Assembly: GCA_009392005.1 (NCBI GenBank)
Contig: VFHL01000002.1
Coordinates: 124,001-188,000 of the forward strand
DNA from: SAR202 cluster bacterium
GTDB lineage: Bacteria > Chloroflexota > Dehalococcoidia > UBA6926 > VFHL01
Direction of reading: 5' to 3'
Length of the DNA stretch: 64,000 bases
Shown here: piece by piece, positions 55,913-64,000 of the stretch
Numbering within the stretch: the stretch's first letter is position 1
Layout: each line of letters opens with the position of its first letter
Translations under genes and position numbers: made by a program
Notes under the pieces: model-generated
Databases searched by the model: none
Told to the model about the DNA's origin: nothing
Seen by the model: only the letters and a program-made list of their open reading frames with translations

Positions 55913-57289
55913 TTAGACTCCTGGTGGTCGTGGTCGTGCTCCCATCGCAGCTTCTAACTGCTCACCAATCATCAGTAAATTCCCATCACTCCATCTCTTC
56001 CCAACCAATTGCATGCCAATCGGTAATCCCGTATCAGACAAAGCGAGTGGTAAAACTAAAGATGGGCTCCCCGTCACATTGAAAACAGTACAGTATGCAT
56101 TCATGAGGGCGTAATCAATCAGTTCTCCATCAATCGGAATCTGTGTCCCCGGTTCGCAATGAGGAAACGCGGGTCCAGGTGCCACTGGGCACAATAAAAT
56201 ATCCCAGTCCGTGAGGAAAGCATCCATGATCGCGATGAGATGTTCTCGTTCTGTCAACACGTCAATATATTCGGCGTACGTCGGTTCCACTGCATCCTGT
56301 TCGCGCCGATCAGGAACCATCATACTAACCAAGCGTTCCTGTATATCCCACGCGGCCTGAAAATCAAAATCCTGGGGTAAAACCCTGGTAACGGTCGCAC
56401 CATTTTGTGATAAGGCTGCGGCAAAGCGTTCAATTGCCTGCCGTGTCTCGCGCGATGCCGGAACACCTGGAAAAGAATCCGCCCAAGCGATCCGTAACTC
56501 GCTTAAGGGCTTTTCTTCCACTTGGTTGAGTGGCACTGGCACCGTTTCTGATGTCCGATAGTCCGGACCAGCGATAATGCTTAAAACCATCCGCAAATCG
56601 GTAACCGTCCGTGCCATTGGCCCAACAACAGACAAATGTCGAACCAACCGAGGTTGACCCGGAACTGGAGGAATGTGCCCGGCACGCGGAACCAAATGTT
56701 CAGTGGGTTTTAATGCGACGACGTTACAAAAATGCGCGGGGATACGTAAGGAGCCACCCAAATCACTACCAACGTCAAGCAGTGTCATCCCCGTTGCCAA
56801 AGCCGCTGCTGCCCCACCGGAAGATCCACCTGCGGTCATCTCCAAATTCCATGGGTTATTTGTTCGCCCAAATATCGGGTTATCCGTCTGGATACCGTTT
56901 GCCATCGGAGGGACATTGGTTTTCCCAAGAATGATCGCGCCAGCTTCTTTCAATCTGGCAACAACTGTCGCGTCCTGGGCGGGTATATGATCTGCCAGAT
57001 TTGGATTACCAGCAGTCGTGCGCATACCCTCTGTTTCAAATGTATCCTTGAAAGTTAACGGAATCCCGTGGATTGCGCCTGATCCTTCATCACGAATCAA
57101 TTTTGCATCTGCTTCACGCGCTTGTCGCCGAATATCATCAATATCCACACCGACAACAGCATTCACTTGTGAATTGTATGCATTGATTCGCTGCAATACG
57201 GATTCGACAACATCAGTGGAAGTAATCATCCGTTGCTGAATACCCTGAGCTAGTTCCCAGGCTGGAGAGAATGCCATATCATTTCTCAT
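55913..57289 (-). CDS. Amidase (amidase-signature family)
   Basis: A 458-residue amidase. The Ser-cisSer-Lys triad is visible: Lys in GAIILGKTNVPPMANG, cis-Ser in EMTAGGSSGGAAAALATG, nucleophile Ser in DVGSDLGGSLRIPAHFCN. FLTDWDILLCPVAPGPAFPH and PLALSDTGLPIGMQLVGKRW close the fold. It could hydrolyse a carboxamide or related ester or nitrile-derived amide. It is not GatA: no gatB or gatC is adjacent and the sequence is of the general amidase branch. Confidence 0.9.
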   Translation of the reverse strand: MRNDMAFSPAWELAQGIQQRMITSTDVVESVLQRINAYNSQVNAVVGVDIDDIRRQAREADAKLIRDEGSGAIHGIPLTFKDTFETEGMRTTAGNPNLADHIPAQDATVVARLKEAGAIILGKTNVPPMANGIQTDNPIFGRTNNPWNLEMTAGGSSGGAAAALATGMTLLDVGSDLGGSLRIPAHFCNVVALKPTEHLVPRAGHIPPVPGQPRLVRHLSVVGPMARTVTDLRMVLSIIAGPDYRTSETVPVPLNQVEEKPLSELRIAWADSFPGVPASRETRQAIERFAAALSQNGATVTRVLPQDFDFQAAWDIQERLVSMMVPDRREQDAVEPTYAEYIDVLTEREHLIAIMDAFLTDWDILLCPVAPGPAFPHCEPGTQIPIDGELIDYALMNAYCTVFNVTGSPSLVLPLALSDTGLPIGMQLVGKRWSDGNLLMIGEQLEAAMGARPRPPGV

Positions 57290-57391
57290 AGGTTCTGCCT
57301 CATATCTAGTTATGTGACTAAAAATTTAACTGGTGAGTACTTTAACTGCATTAGAGAGTACATGACATTATACATTTGAAAATGAAGCCTT

Positions 57392-57422
57392 TTGTTCAAA
57401 AAAACCTTTCTACCCCTATAAT
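57392..57422 (+). promoter_or_regulatory. Candidate promoter very close to the SpoU methyltransferase start
   Basis: TTGTTC at 57392-57397, 19-base spacer, TATAAT at 57417-57422. Transcription from here would begin only about seven bases before the chosen ATG 57436, giving a nearly leaderless message. The -35 match is weak. Confidence 0.35.
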
Positions 57423-57435
57423 GTCCAGATATACC

Positions 57436-58239
57436 ATGATCACATCGAGAAAAAACAAAAAAATCGTTGATATCACAAAACTTCTGCAACGAAAACACCG
57501 GCAACGCCAACAACGTTTCGTCGTACAGGGGCTAGATATCATCATGACGGCACTTAACAAAAATCTTGCCCCCATCAATGCTCTTTATTGTTATGAGGAA
57601 TTCAAGAACGACACATCAGAAGTTATATTACAAAGGCTACATAGTGCAGGCGCAGATCTAATTGAAGTGAGTGATCACGTCATGCAATCATTAAGTTGGC
57701 GTGATGAACCTGAAGGAATCATTGTCACTTTTCATTTATACGACACATCTCTCGGCACTCTATCCGACCGATTATCTAACCAAAAAGGACTAATATTTAT
57801 CCTCGATCATTTGCAAGACCCTGGCAACGTAGGCACATTAATACGGACGGCAGACGGAATTGGTGCAGAGGCAATAATCCTTATCGAACCGTCTGTTGAT
57901 CCCTTTGACCCCAAAACGCTCGCTGCCTCAGCGGGCTCTCTGTTCAATATTCCTCTCGCACGTACAGGAAATGTTGAAGAACTGTTCCAAAACATTTCTT
58001 CCGAGGTTTCAATCATTGGAACCGACGCCCAAAAAGGAACCATCATCTGGGAAAGCGAAAATTTAAGTGGCCCGACAGCTTTGGTATTGGGCAACGAAGC
58101 ACAAGGAATAAGCACTGAAACTGTTAAATACATAAACGATTGGATCCGTTTACCTATGCCTGGTAACACCGAAAGCTTGAACGTTGGGGTCGCAGGTGGA
58201 ACATTGGCATATTTCTGGCTAATGGCACAACACAAATAA
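57436..58239 (+). CDS. TrmH/SpoU-family RNA 2'-O-methyltransferase
   Basis: A 267-residue SpoU methyltransferase. MITSRKNKKIVDITKLLQRK and FVVQG open the substrate-binding domain. The knotted catalytic domain has LIFILDHLQDPGNVGTLIRT (motif 1), ALVLGNEAQGIS (motif 2) and IRLPMPGNTESLNVGVAGGT (motif 3). It methylates ribose 2'-OH of 23S rRNA or tRNA from SAM. ATG 57436 matches the family N-terminus. The frame extends upstream to 57376 without family support, across the candidate promoter. Confidence 0.9.
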   Translation: MITSRKNKKIVDITKLLQRKHRQRQQRFVVQGLDIIMTALNKNLAPINALYCYEEFKNDTSEVILQRLHSAGADLIEVSDHVMQSLSWRDEPEGIIVTFHLYDTSLGTLSDRLSNQKGLIFILDHLQDPGNVGTLIRTADGIGAEAIILIEPSVDPFDPKTLAASAGSLFNIPLARTGNVEELFQNISSEVSIIGTDAQKGTIIWESENLSGPTALVLGNEAQGISTETVKYINDWIRLPMPGNTESLNVGVAGGTLAYFWLMAQHK

Positions 58240-58265
58240 CCTTTTAAACGCCTAAATAGAGGTTT

Positions 58266-59228
58266 TCAGGATTGTCGTTTCGTTACATATCCGATCATCT
58301 CAACCAGGGATCTTTGATAAGTACTCTCGCCCAATTCTTTCAAGGAATGGCGTGCTTTTTCAAGAAATTCGTCTGCAACCGTATATGCATCAGCAATCGC
58401 TGAAGAATTCTGGATTTTTTCGGTTATCTCAGCCGCTGAGCCAGGTTCTCTTAAGTCCTTCTCCGATTTGATTATTTCTTGGATGCCGTGCTGCTCAATA
58501 AAAATGATCACTGGGAGTGTTAAAACGCCTTGCAACAAATCATTGCCAACAGGTTTGCCAATTTGTTCTTCACTTCCTTCAAAGTCTAAAATGTCATCGA
58601 CAATTTGAAAGGCCATACCAAGATTTGTGCCGAAATCTCTGCATGCCTCTATCTGACGAGGCGATGCATCTCCCAAAATTGCAGCGCTTTCCGCAGCCGT
58701 CGCAAATAATGAAGCCGTCTTGCCATAAATTCGTTTCCAGTACAAATCACGACTCGAGTCTCCGGTAAACGCGACTGACAGCTCTTGTAATTCTCCAGTT
58801 GCCAGCTCACGCAATGTATGAGCAAATAGTTCTGTAGCGGCAAGGCTACCGGTGGAGGTTACAAGCTCAGCTGAATTTGCAAACAAGTAATCACCTAACA
58901 AGACAGCAACTTTACTGCCCCACAAAGCGTTAATTGTTTCTTCCCCACGACGTGTATCGGCGTCGTCTACTATGTCATCATGAACCAATGTGGCTAAATG
59001 AAGCAATTCAACAGCCGCCGCCATTGGAACATGTCGCTCTTCAAAATAAGTGAAATTTTTCCCTACAAGAAGAGTGATTCCAGGGCGCATACGTTTGCCA
59101 CTTTTCCCTAAAACATGCCCTAGAAGATCCGTTAAATAGGGGAAATCACGCTCACCCGTTTGTTTGATTCTTGTCTCAACCTGTGCAATTTCGGATTCGA
59201 CAGGCTTAAGAAATGCGATATCCACCAC
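58266..59228 (-). CDS. All-trans polyprenyl diphosphate synthase
   Basis: A 320-residue isoprenyl synthase. The two Asp-rich motifs are LVHDDIVDDADTRRG and QIVDDILDFEG, and GKSGKRMRPGITLLVGK has the substrate Lys/Arg. The residues before the first Asp motif (ELLHLATLVHDD) are small, as in long-chain (hepta- to decaprenyl) synthases for quinone side chains. GTG 59228 is the start with AGGAG four bases upstream. GTG 59225 is possible. It lies eight bases from metG on the same strand. Confidence 0.9.
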   Translation of the reverse strand: MVDIAFLKPVESEIAQVETRIKQTGERDFPYLTDLLGHVLGKSGKRMRPGITLLVGKNFTYFEERHVPMAAAVELLHLATLVHDDIVDDADTRRGEETINALWGSKVAVLLGDYLFANSAELVTSTGSLAATELFAHTLRELATGELQELSVAFTGDSSRDLYWKRIYGKTASLFATAAESAAILGDASPRQIEACRDFGTNLGMAFQIVDDILDFEGSEEQIGKPVGNDLLQGVLTLPVIIFIEQHGIQEIIKSEKDLREPGSAAEITEKIQNSSAIADAYTVADEFLEKARHSLKELGESTYQRSLVEMIGYVTKRQS

Positions 59229-59235
59229 AATACTC

Positions 59236-60915
59236 CTAACCTTGCGAGGTCTGGTTTAAGCGAAGCGTTTCGCGTTCCACAACTCCTTGCTCATCCAATT
59301 TTTGAAAAAGAGGTGTCGGTGGCAACATTTGTTGATTGACTTGTACGGAATTTGGTTGCCAACCAATATCCTCCACCAAACCATCAAATCCCATCATTTC
59401 ATGTAGCCGTTGGGAGGTGAATGGTAAAAACGGGTACATTAATATCCTTAGGGAAGATATAACGACGAGAGCTGTATAAAGAGTTTTGCCTGTTTCTTTC
59501 AAATCTTCGCGTGCCGTTTTCCACGGAGCTTTCTCTTCAAGATATCGATTTACTTCACGTGCCAGTCCCATATTTTCGTTAAGCGCCATACGAAAATGGG
59601 CTTCACCAAGATATCCACCAGCACTATCAAAACAATTTTCCGCTAACTGGATCAAATCCTTGGACCTTGAATCTAATTCGTCCGCAGGATCAGGGCATTG
59701 ACCATCAAAGTGCCGCTGCGTTAAAGATAAAACTCGATGAACTAAATTACCGTAATTGCCCACCAATTCGTTATTGTTTCGTTCTACAAAACCACTCCAA
59801 GAAAATCCAGAATCGGAGGTTTCAGGCATCGTCGCAGAAAGATAATATCTGAGCGGATCAGGATCATAACTATCAAGATAATCTGGCAACCAAACCGCCC
59901 AGTTACGACTTGTGGAAATCTTTTGTCCTTCAAGATTCATATATTCATTGGCTGGAACATCATAAGGAAGGTTCAGGTTCTCGTACCCCATCAATATTGC
60001 GGGCCAAATAATTGTGTGAAAGGGAATATTGTCTTTGCCAATGAAATAATAGGATTTGCATGTTTCTGTCCAAAATTCCTTCCATTTATCTGGCATACCT
60101 TGCGTCTGTGCCCATTCTTTACTTGCAGAGAGGTAACCAATAACCGCCTCGAACCAAACATAAATGCGACGATCATCATAATCTTCAACAGGAACCGAAA
60201 TACCCCAAGATATATCCCGCGTAATTGCTCGATCTATCAATCCCTGTTCGACAAAATTGGTCGTGAAATTGCGCACGTTTTGACGCCAATACGACTTATC
60301 TTCATACCATTTTGAAAGCTGGTCTCCAAATGCGCTAAGTTTCAAAAAATGATGCTCACGCTCTCGAAAATCAGGGATTGTCCCGTCGAGGGAACAAAGT
60401 GGATCAATCAGATTAACTGGATCAAGTGGCCTGCTACAATTATCACATTGATCACCACGAGCCTGAGTGAAACCGCAATGAGGACACGTGCCATTCACAT
60501 ATCGATCTGGCAAATAACGTTCATCGGTACGGCAATACGGTAAAACCTGTTTTCCAGGATATATAAAGCCTTTTTCTAAAAGAGTGAGGAAGATATCCTG
60601 GACGGTATCTTTATGATTTTGAGTCCCTGTTGTCGTAAAAAGATCAAAGCTAATGCCCAGCCTCTCCCAGTTATCACAAAACTCACTATGGTATCGATCA
60701 ATGATCGTTTGTGGATCAACATTCTCCTGATCCGCTCGAACAGTGATTGGAGTGCCATGCTGATCGCTGCCAGACACCATGAGAACTTCGTTACCGTTCA
60801 TACGATGAAAGCGAGCAAAGATATCTGCAGGCATGTAAGCACCTGCTATCTGCCCAACATGGAGGGAACCATTAGCATATGGCCACGCGACACCTATTAA
60901 AATTCGTTCTGCCAT
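59236..60915 (-). CDS. metG: Methionyl-tRNA synthetase
   Basis: A 559-residue class I synthetase. WPYANGSLHVGQIAGAYMPA carries the HIGH-equivalent HVGQ. The zinc knuckle region has CPHCGFTQARGDQCDNC. The KMSKS-equivalent is KISTSR in LEGQKISTSRNWAVWLPD, a common variation in this branch. An anticodon-binding helical domain follows. The start is ATG 60915 in MAERILIGVAWPY. The frame is open further upstream only with a hydrophobic tail that lacks family support. It ends just before the polyprenyl synthase gene. Confidence 0.95.
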   Translation of the reverse strand: MAERILIGVAWPYANGSLHVGQIAGAYMPADIFARFHRMNGNEVLMVSGSDQHGTPITVRADQENVDPQTIIDRYHSEFCDNWERLGISFDLFTTTGTQNHKDTVQDIFLTLLEKGFIYPGKQVLPYCRTDERYLPDRYVNGTCPHCGFTQARGDQCDNCSRPLDPVNLIDPLCSLDGTIPDFREREHHFLKLSAFGDQLSKWYEDKSYWRQNVRNFTTNFVEQGLIDRAITRDISWGISVPVEDYDDRRIYVWFEAVIGYLSASKEWAQTQGMPDKWKEFWTETCKSYYFIGKDNIPFHTIIWPAILMGYENLNLPYDVPANEYMNLEGQKISTSRNWAVWLPDYLDSYDPDPLRYYLSATMPETSDSGFSWSGFVERNNNELVGNYGNLVHRVLSLTQRHFDGQCPDPADELDSRSKDLIQLAENCFDSAGGYLGEAHFRMALNENMGLAREVNRYLEEKAPWKTAREDLKETGKTLYTALVVISSLRILMYPFLPFTSQRLHEMMGFDGLVEDIGWQPNSVQVNQQMLPPTPLFQKLDEQGVVERETLRLNQTSQG

Positions 60916-61180
60916 AGTTACTCGGGCCCCATTGTAGCATAGGCATATCGACACCCGGATAAATCCTGACCAGAGAGTGCAGGAGAACAATTTTGAATAC
61001 CAGAGAAATAGTAAGAACTAACACTCGATTTACCAGAAACCAGCAATTATATAATCCTTCTAGTGTACGGATCCATGCAAGAAGTATCATGTCATGTGAA
61101 GTATCAGGGATTTTGATAGAATAAAGTACTGATTACATGTTATCCGTTAGATTCAGGGTTCAGGGGGGACTTTTCATACT

Positions 61181-62008
61181 ATGGTTGCTGAAATAAAGGC
61201 CTTTACGCCAGAACAAGTGCAACGCTACAGCCGACACATCATTATGGGACAAATCGGCGGAATAGGGCAACGTAAACTTCTAGATGCAAGCGTATTACTT
61301 ATTGGCGCAGGCGGATTAGGATCACCAACCGCTCTATACCTAGCAGCCGCTGGTGTTGGCACAATTGGAATCGTTGACTACGACGTTGTCGATATGACAA
61401 ACCTACAACGCCAGATTCTGCACCGCAACGCAGATGTGGGCAGGCTGAAGGTAGATTCGGCACGAGACACTATCAATGGGATCAACCCCGATATTAATGT
61501 CGTACAACATCCAGTCGCTCTTTCATCCGAGAATGTCATGGATATTATCAAAGATTACGACGTAATCGTTGACGGTAGTGATAATTTTCCTACAAGGTAT
61601 CTGGTAAACGATGCGACTTATTTTGCAGGCAAACCGAATGTCCACGGCAGTATTTTTCTTTTTGAGGGACAAGCGAGCACGTTTGTTCCAGGCAACGGTT
61701 GTTATCGATGCCTTTACCCAGCGCCTCCCCCACCAGGAATGGTCCCAAGTTGCTCAGAGGCAGGTGTGCTAGGAGTTCTGCCAGGTATTATTGGATCGAT
61801 CCAAGCAGTGGAAACTATCAAAATTATTCTGGACCTTGGCGACACATTGACACAAAGGCTTCTCATGTTTGATGCTGAAAGAATGGACTTCCGCACAGTC
61901 AAGTTACGACGTGATCCCGAATGCCCACTTTGTGGTGACAATCCGACAGTTTCAACATTGATTGACTATGAAGTTTTTTGTGGAGTAACCGTTGAGGCTG
62001 GTGGTTAA
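61181..62008 (+). CDS. moeB: MoeB/ThiF/HesA-family E1-like adenylyltransferase
   Basis: A 275-residue ubiquitin-activating-like enzyme. RYSRHIIMGQIGGIGQRKLL has the Arg finger, LIGAGGLGSPTALYLAAAGV the nucleotide loop, VDMTNLQRQILH the adenylate-binding loop, and DGSDNFPTRYLVNDA the active-site Asp. Zinc ligands are CYRCLYP and CPLCG. It adenylates the C-terminal Gly-Gly of MoaD/ThiS/CysO-like carriers. No rhodanese domain follows, so a separate sulfur donor is needed. The chain itself ends EAGG. It is 27 bases upstream of cysM, a pairing that suggests carrier-protein-dependent cysteine synthesis. Confidence 0.92.
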   Translation: MVAEIKAFTPEQVQRYSRHIIMGQIGGIGQRKLLDASVLLIGAGGLGSPTALYLAAAGVGTIGIVDYDVVDMTNLQRQILHRNADVGRLKVDSARDTINGINPDINVVQHPVALSSENVMDIIKDYDVIVDGSDNFPTRYLVNDATYFAGKPNVHGSIFLFEGQASTFVPGNGCYRCLYPAPPPPGMVPSCSEAGVLGVLPGIIGSIQAVETIKIILDLGDTLTQRLLMFDAERMDFRTVKLRRDPECPLCGDNPTVSTLIDYEVFCGVTVEAGG

Positions 62009-62035
62009 AAGAACACCACCACAACATACGAAATT

Positions 62036-62974
62036 ATGCGACATGCATCCCTAGTGGAAGCCATCGGGCACACACCCCTGGTGGAACTTAACCACATGAG
62101 TCCCAACCCAGATGTGCGTATCTTTGCCAAACTTGAAGGTCAAAATCCTACAGGGAGTGTTAAAGATCGCATAGCGCGTCATATGATCGAACAAGCAGAA
62201 AAGTCCGGTCATTTGACTAGTGCACACACGATTTTGGAGCCAACAAGTGGCAATACAGGCATTTCTCTTGCCATGGTCGGTCGAATCAAAGGATACAAGG
62301 TAAAAGTCGTTTTGCCTGACAATGTGACCGAAGAACGACGATCTCTACTAGAAGCCTATGGTGCAGAAATCATATTTAGTGATGGACGCGGCGGTACAAA
62401 CGGAGCAATCGAACTTGCGCAGGACATTGTCACCAAGGGTGAGGAGAATTACTTCATGCCCTACCAGTACGGCAACGAATCAAATCCAGACGCGCATTAT
62501 GAAACTACTGGCGCAGAAATCATCAAAGATCTTCCAGAAGTTGACACCTTTATTGCGGGGCTAGGAACCGGTGGTACTCTCATGGGTGTTGGGAAGAGAT
62601 TGAAAGAACAAAATCCTGATACCCGCATTATAGCAATTGCGCCACACCCAGAAGAAATCATCCAGGGCCTCCGAAGTCTAGAAGATGGATTCGTTCCTCC
62701 TATTCTTGACTTGAATCTTTTGTCCGGTCGACAAATGGTACGGAGCCGTGAATCCTTTTACGCAACGAAAGATCTAATGGAAAAAGAAGGTATCTTTGCT
62801 GGAATTTCTTCAGGTGCAGTTGTGAGTGGGGCTATCAAAGTTGCAGAAAACATGGATCATGGAAATATTGTGGCCCTTTTAGCAGATGGAGGATGGAAAT
62901 ACCTATCAACAAAACTCTGGACTGAAGACATCGAAGCGATCACTACTCAGATTGGCACAAAGATTTGGTGGTGA
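62036..62974 (+). CDS. cysM: Cysteine synthase CysM, CysO-dependent type candidate
   Basis: A 312-residue PLP enzyme. VEAIGHTPLVELNHMSPNPD begins the fold, the Schiff-base Lys is in GQNPTGSVKDRIARHMIEQA, and the phosphate loop GTGGTLMGVG and EPTSGNTGISLAM are clear. QGLRSLEDGFVP is very close to the mycobacterial CysM segment around Arg220, and the C-terminus ends in IWW like the mycobacterial C-terminal closing tail. Mycobacterial CysM uses O-phosphoserine and a CysO thiocarboxylate, and the same is inferred here. It is paired with moeB. Confidence 0.92.
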   Translation: MRHASLVEAIGHTPLVELNHMSPNPDVRIFAKLEGQNPTGSVKDRIARHMIEQAEKSGHLTSAHTILEPTSGNTGISLAMVGRIKGYKVKVVLPDNVTEERRSLLEAYGAEIIFSDGRGGTNGAIELAQDIVTKGEENYFMPYQYGNESNPDAHYETTGAEIIKDLPEVDTFIAGLGTGGTLMGVGKRLKEQNPDTRIIAIAPHPEEIIQGLRSLEDGFVPPILDLNLLSGRQMVRSRESFYATKDLMEKEGIFAGISSGAVVSGAIKVAENMDHGNIVALLADGGWKYLSTKLWTEDIEAITTQIGTKIWW

Positions 62975-63107
62975 CATATGAATAGAATTATTTTTTATTT
63001 CAAAAGATTTGTTGCGCGACATCCAAAATAAAGGATTTCGTAAATCATTTCATGAATTTGGTTCGTTGATATTGAAGTTGAATATTTTTCCCCTAAAGGA
63101 GAATTAA

Positions 63108-63656
63108 ATGCCCAAAGCAAAAAAAGTCACTAAAAAACGTCCTTCAAAAAAGGCGAGTGAAGTCACTCGGATAGCTGAAGAACGGGCGACCACAGTACTA
63201 ACTCCTGATGGACACAAACTGTTGGTTGAAGAGCTTGAAGAGCTTACAGCACAACGTCCTGAAATATCCGATGAAATTCAACGCGCTGCCGCCGACAAAG
63301 ATGTAAGAGAAAACGCACCCCTTGAAGCAGCACGTGAGCGCCAAGGAATGGTTGAGGCACGAATTCGTCAACTTGAAGCCATCCTGAGCGAAGCCACGGT
63401 CATGGACGAAACCGACAAATCATCAAACGACGCCACCACAATACGAATGGGAAGCAAAATTCAAATTAAAGAGCTTTCAAGTGAACGTGAATTTTCGTAT
63501 CAAGTCGTAAGTGCACCAGAGGCAAATCCACGGGAAGGAAAACTTTCTGTCGAATCACCAGTAGGGAAGTCTATCTTCGGAAAAGGAGAAGGGGAGGAAG
63601 TTGAGGTAGAAACTCCGCGCGGGCTGATGAAATACCTTATCGTCAAAATTGGATAA
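63108..63656 (+). CDS. greA: GreA-family transcription elongation factor with Lys-rich N-terminal extension
   Basis: A 182-residue GreA-like protein, about 25 residues longer than usual. The coiled coil (~33-100) starts LTPDGHKLLVEELEELTAQR. At its tip, where GreA has GDLSENAEY with the catalytic Asp and Glu, this protein has KDVRENAPLEAARERQ: Asp65 and Glu68 are kept but the surroundings differ. The C-terminal FKBP-like domain has MGSKIQIKEL and ESPVGKSIFGKGEGEEVEV. The N-terminal extension (residues 1-~25, KAKKVTKKRPSKK) is very basic. It rescues backtracked RNA polymerase. A strong AAAGGAG precedes ATG 63108. Confidence 0.9.
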   Translation: MPKAKKVTKKRPSKKASEVTRIAEERATTVLTPDGHKLLVEELEELTAQRPEISDEIQRAAADKDVRENAPLEAARERQGMVEARIRQLEAILSEATVMDETDKSSNDATTIRMGSKIQIKELSSEREFSYQVVSAPEANPREGKLSVESPVGKSIFGKGEGEEVEVETPRGLMKYLIVKIG

Positions 63657-63709
63657 CCTTAAACAGTGATTACGATTTGCTTCGCAAGAAAAGTTTAGAT
63701 TCGGCGCGA

Positions 63710-64000
63710 TTAACCTTCTTCAAGATCTTTTACTTTAATCCATATCTGTTCTTTTTCGTCCAATGATAAATTCGCAAAGCTCAGATTTGCCTCTTCCGCT
63801 ATCTTTTCCATCATCTGAAACCGTTGAACAAATTTCGTATTGGCCTGACGAAGCGAACGCTCAACGTCGAAGTTAAGATGGCGACCGAGATTTACGAGGG
63901 TAAACAAAACATCCCCAAATTCCAACTCTCGCTCTTTCATTGAAGATGCCTTGATAAATTCCTCAATCTCTTCCCGAATCTTTGTTTCAACGTCTTCAAT
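63710..64000 (-). CDS. mazG: Partial MazG-family nucleoside triphosphate pyrophosphohydrolase (3' end)
   Basis: The last 96 codons of a minus-strand gene that runs off the right edge. IREEIEEFIKASSMKEREL, FGDVLFTLVNLGRHLNFDVE, then SLRQANTKFVQRFQMMEKIA are the C-terminal MazG domain with its Glu/Asp metal-binding helices (EExxE and ExxD). MazG hydrolyses NTPs and dNTPs, and the C-terminal domain carries this activity. The upstream half of the gene is not visible. Confidence 0.88.
   Translation of the reverse strand: MEDVETKIREEIEEFIKASSMKERELEFGDVLFTLVNLGRHLNFDVERSLRQANTKFVQRFQMMEKIAEEANLSFANLSLDEKEQIWIKVKDLEEG

Noticed and set aside
1-64000. CRISPR arrays, insertion sequences, prophage, toxin-antitoxin pairs
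   Set aside because: No regularly spaced repeats, transposases, integrases, phage structural genes or adjacent small toxin-antitoxin pairs were seen.

Overview
The window reads as one stretch of chromosome from a free-living bacterium, most likely an uncultured marine Chloroflexota of the Dehalococcoidia/SAR202 kind. That placement is an inference from gene content: tandem CaiB/BaiF CoA transferases, a xanthine-dehydrogenase-type molybdenum hydroxylase, an old-yellow-enzyme reductase, a complex I operon without nuoEFG, and an HspR-type heat-shock regulator. No 16S rRNA or other decisive marker is present. Coding density is high, many genes overlap by 1-11 bases, GTG and TTG starts occur, and I see no insertion sequence, prophage or CRISPR array.

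Layout. 1-4.0 kb: a cut-off membrane protein, an MFS transporter, an orphan oligopeptide-type ABC permease and a NamA-like flavin reductase. 4.0-8.35 kb (minus strand): a protein-quality operon dnaJ-hspR-clpC plus a NUDIX hydrolase. 8.4-12.1 kb: a MarR regulator with a long leader, then two MFS pumps. 12.2-15.0 kb (minus): an unrecognised soluble protein, a membrane-anchored DipZ-like redoxin and a fused MoaD-MoaE molybdopterin synthase. 15.2-26.6 kb: two two-gene CaiB modules separated by tsaD, then a three-subunit molybdenum hydroxylase, a ubiquitin-fold MoaD-like protein with a buried Gly-Gly, tRNA-Asp, and a degenerate nuclease-like lipoprotein.

26.6-38.4 kb is mostly housekeeping: recO, recR, ybaB, dnaX, a threonine-aldolase-family enzyme, ybeY, leuS, an OsmC protein, a DUF1232 protein, holA, an orphan peptide-ABC ATPase and a PHP-domain protein. 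38.7-49.1 kb is an eleven-subunit complex I operon (nuoABCDHIJKLMN) with a small DUF2007-like gene inserted between nuoK and nuoL. 49.2-64.0 kb holds a SelW-like protein, a bifunctional homocysteine methyltransferase/methylenetetrahydrofolate reductase, an aldolase/dehydrogenase fusion, class I fructose-bisphosphate aldolase opposite glpX, an amidase, a SpoU-family rRNA methyltransferase, a polyprenyl synthase, metG, a MoeB-CysM pair, greA and a cut-off mazG.

How they fit together. The CoA transferase modules, the molybdenum hydroxylase and the flavin reductase suggest breakdown of recalcitrant organic acids as CoA thioesters. In each CoA transferase pair only the second protein keeps the catalytic Asp, so each pair may form an asymmetric heterodimer. 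Sulfur-carrier chemistry recurs: MoaD-MoaE, the MoaD-like protein, MoeB and a CysM resembling the mycobacterial CysO-dependent enzyme. Both ubiquitin-fold proteins have their Gly-Gly buried inside the chain and would need cleavage before activation. These two points are the most interesting leads in the window.
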